NCBI GenBank assembly: GCA_000940995.1 | Contig: CP005973.1 | Span: forward strand, 620,001 to 684,000 | Direction: 5' to 3' | Length of the DNA: 64,000 nucleotides | Source: Photobacterium gaetbulicola Gung47 | Lineage (GTDB): Bacteria; Pseudomonadota; Gammaproteobacteria; Enterobacterales; Vibrionaceae | In this document: piece by piece, positions 63,038-64,000 of the stretch | Numbering within the stretch: position 1 is the stretch's first letter | How the letters are laid out: each line of letters begins with the position of its first letter | Program-made: the position numbers and the translations under genes | Notes under the pieces: model-generated | The model's database searches: none | Seen by the model: the letters and a program-made list of their open reading frames with translations, nothing else | Told to the model about the DNA's origin: nothing

Positions 63038-63763
63038 ATGTGTGATAAAAACTGTTCATTTGACTTATCTAAACGGCACTTACTGAAGTTATCAGCCGGA
63101 GCGGTGGCTTTTGCGGCTGTTGGCGGGCTTCCTTCTGTCTCTTATGCCGCCTCGCTAACAAAAGAAGAGCGGGATGCGATGACGCCAGATCAGGTGATTA
63201 AGTCTTTGCTTGATGGTAATCAGCGCTTCATAAAAGGGGAGGGGGTAGAGCATGATTACCTTGCTCAGCAAAGAACAAGCCAGCAAGGACAGTACCCTTC
63301 TGCGGTCATTTTAAGCTGTATTGACTCCAGGGCTCCGGCAGAAATCGTTTTGGATGCAGGAATTGGCGAGTTATTTAATAGCCGAGTGGCAGGTAATGTA
63401 TCGAACAGTGATATCTTAGGAAGTATGGAATTTGCTACCGCTGTCGCTGGGGCAAAAGTCATCATGGTGATGGGGCATACAAAATGCGGTGCTGTTCAGG
63501 GTGCCATTGCCAATGTTGAGATGGGCAATTTGACTTCATTACTTGATAAGATAAAATCAGCCGTTGGTAAAACTAAATTTGATGGAGAACGGACGCCAGA
63601 AAATTACGCTTTTGTCGATGCTGTTGCGAAAACTAATGTTCAATTAACGTTGGATGAAATAAGAAAGAATAGCGAGACAATACGAGATTTAGAAACAAAG
63701 GGTACAATTAAGCTAGTTGGTGTGATGTACGATATTTCCAATGGAAAAGTCGAACTATTGTAA
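63038..63763 (+). CDS. beta-carbonic anhydrase with N-terminal export signal
   Basis: The 241-residue product has a signal MCDKNCSFDLSKRHLLKLSAGAVAFAAVGG, with a KR pair before a hydrophobic core and cleavage about SYA|AS; this resembles a Tat signal with KR instead of RR. The mature part is a beta-class carbonic anhydrase with zinc ligands in SCIDSR (Cys about 92) and GHTKCGA (His and Cys about 147-150). It hydrates CO2, here probably in the periplasm. AGGAGG gives an excellent ribosome binding site. Two additional cysteines near the N-terminus are removed with the signal. Confidence 0.9.
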   Translation: MCDKNCSFDLSKRHLLKLSAGAVAFAAVGGLPSVSYAASLTKEERDAMTPDQVIKSLLDGNQRFIKGEGVEHDYLAQQRTSQQGQYPSAVILSCIDSRAPAEIVLDAGIGELFNSRVAGNVSNSDILGSMEFATAVAGAKVIMVMGHTKCGAVQGAIANVEMGNLTSLLDKIKSAVGKTKFDGERTPENYAFVDAVAKTNVQLTLDEIRKNSETIRDLETKGTIKLVGVMYDISNGKVELL

Positions 63764-63868
63764 TTAATGATAATTTAAATAGTGTGCTGGCAATCATTTG
63801 TGAATTACATCACATCATATTTAAATTTATCTGTATATGATTTGGCTATCTTTATAGGGGATAGTTTG

Positions 63869-64000
63869 ATGAGATTTGATACGGCCACGCTATTAGTATT
63901 TATCCAGGGTGTATTGCACACCTTGGTTAATGCTATTTATTCGTGTGTCTGTATCAGTCCAAGTGATAACCTAGTCTCTGGATCTGACAAGGAACTGGAT
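63869..64000 (+). CDS. start of an unknown protein, partial
   Basis: A reading frame begins with ATG at 63869, preceded by TAGGGGATAG, and stays open for 44 codons to the end of the window. It starts MRFDTATLLVFIQGVLHTLV, one hydrophobic segment, like the N-terminus of some membrane-linked sensory proteins. The part seen is too short to name a family. Confidence 0.4.
   Translation, partial: MRFDTATLLVFIQGVLHTLVNAIYSCVCISPSDNLVSGSDKELD

Noticed and set aside
1..64000. tRNA, rRNA, CRISPR arrays, phage or secretion-system islands
   Set aside because: No clover-leaf gene, spaced direct repeats, integrase, transposase or phage structural gene was recognised anywhere in the window.

Overview
The window looks like chromosomal DNA of a marine gamma-proteobacterium, most likely Vibrionaceae (Photobacterium, Grimontia or Vibrio type). 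The grounds are a CsrB-type regulatory RNA with a VarA/GacA box, a Braun lipoprotein, a phaB-phaA-phaP-phaC polyhydroxybutyrate cluster, SstT, a LigE-type secreted DNA ligase and a moxR/bat operon. The genus is an inference. I see no rRNA, tRNA, CRISPR array, phage or complete insertion sequence. The only mobile-looking DNA is one MITE-like element of about 265 bp at 1413-1677.

Layout. 1-9.6 kb: truncated peptide transporter, small unknown gene, MITE, YgjV and EamA membrane proteins with a divergent LysR regulator, a large U32 protein, an unknown coiled-coil membrane protein, a thioesterase and lpp. 9.6-14.1 kb: a TldD/TldE-type protease pair, divergent from a CobW/YeiR metal GTPase. 14.1-17.4 kb: glycine betaine ABC transporter (proX, permease, proV). 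17.6-24.3 kb: tyrosine/phenylalanine catabolism, with hmgA-fahA-maiA-aacS on the minus strand and phhA-phhB divergent. 24.4-28 kb: pqiABC lipid transport. 28-34.5 kb: a small unknown gene, a ROK sugar kinase, a porin plus PstS-like periplasmic protein divergent from a hybrid histidine kinase, then the csrB-type RNA. 34.5-44 kb: MFS transporter, a 670-base AT-rich gap ending in an orphan terminator, ligE, an orphan PTS IIC, a coiled-coil protein, a cupin, an FAD enzyme, an OmpA-family protein and sstT. 44.2-51.3 kb: a six-gene moxR-DUF58-DUF4381-batA-batB-batD operon. 51.9-56.2 kb: phaB-phaA-phaP-phaC. 57.3-59.8 kb: atoB-atoD-atoA. 60-62.6 kb: two IolE-like TIM-barrel proteins and a TauE-type exporter. 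63-64 kb: an exported beta-carbonic anhydrase and the start of an unknown gene.

How the genes fit together. Phenylalanine and tyrosine breakdown ends in fumarate and acetoacetate. The window carries both common ways to activate acetoacetate: aacS (ATP-dependent ligase) at the end of the tyrosine operon, and atoDA (CoA transfer). It also carries two thiolases and the complete route from acetoacetyl-CoA to polyhydroxybutyrate. The region can be read as an acetoacetyl-CoA hub linking aromatic amino acids, ketone bodies and carbon storage. The dioxygenase making homogentisate (hppD) is not in the window. The most distinctive regulatory region is 29.5-34.5 kb, where a PstS-like protein/porin pair, a hybrid kinase with a degenerate receiver, and a CsrB-type RNA lie side by side.
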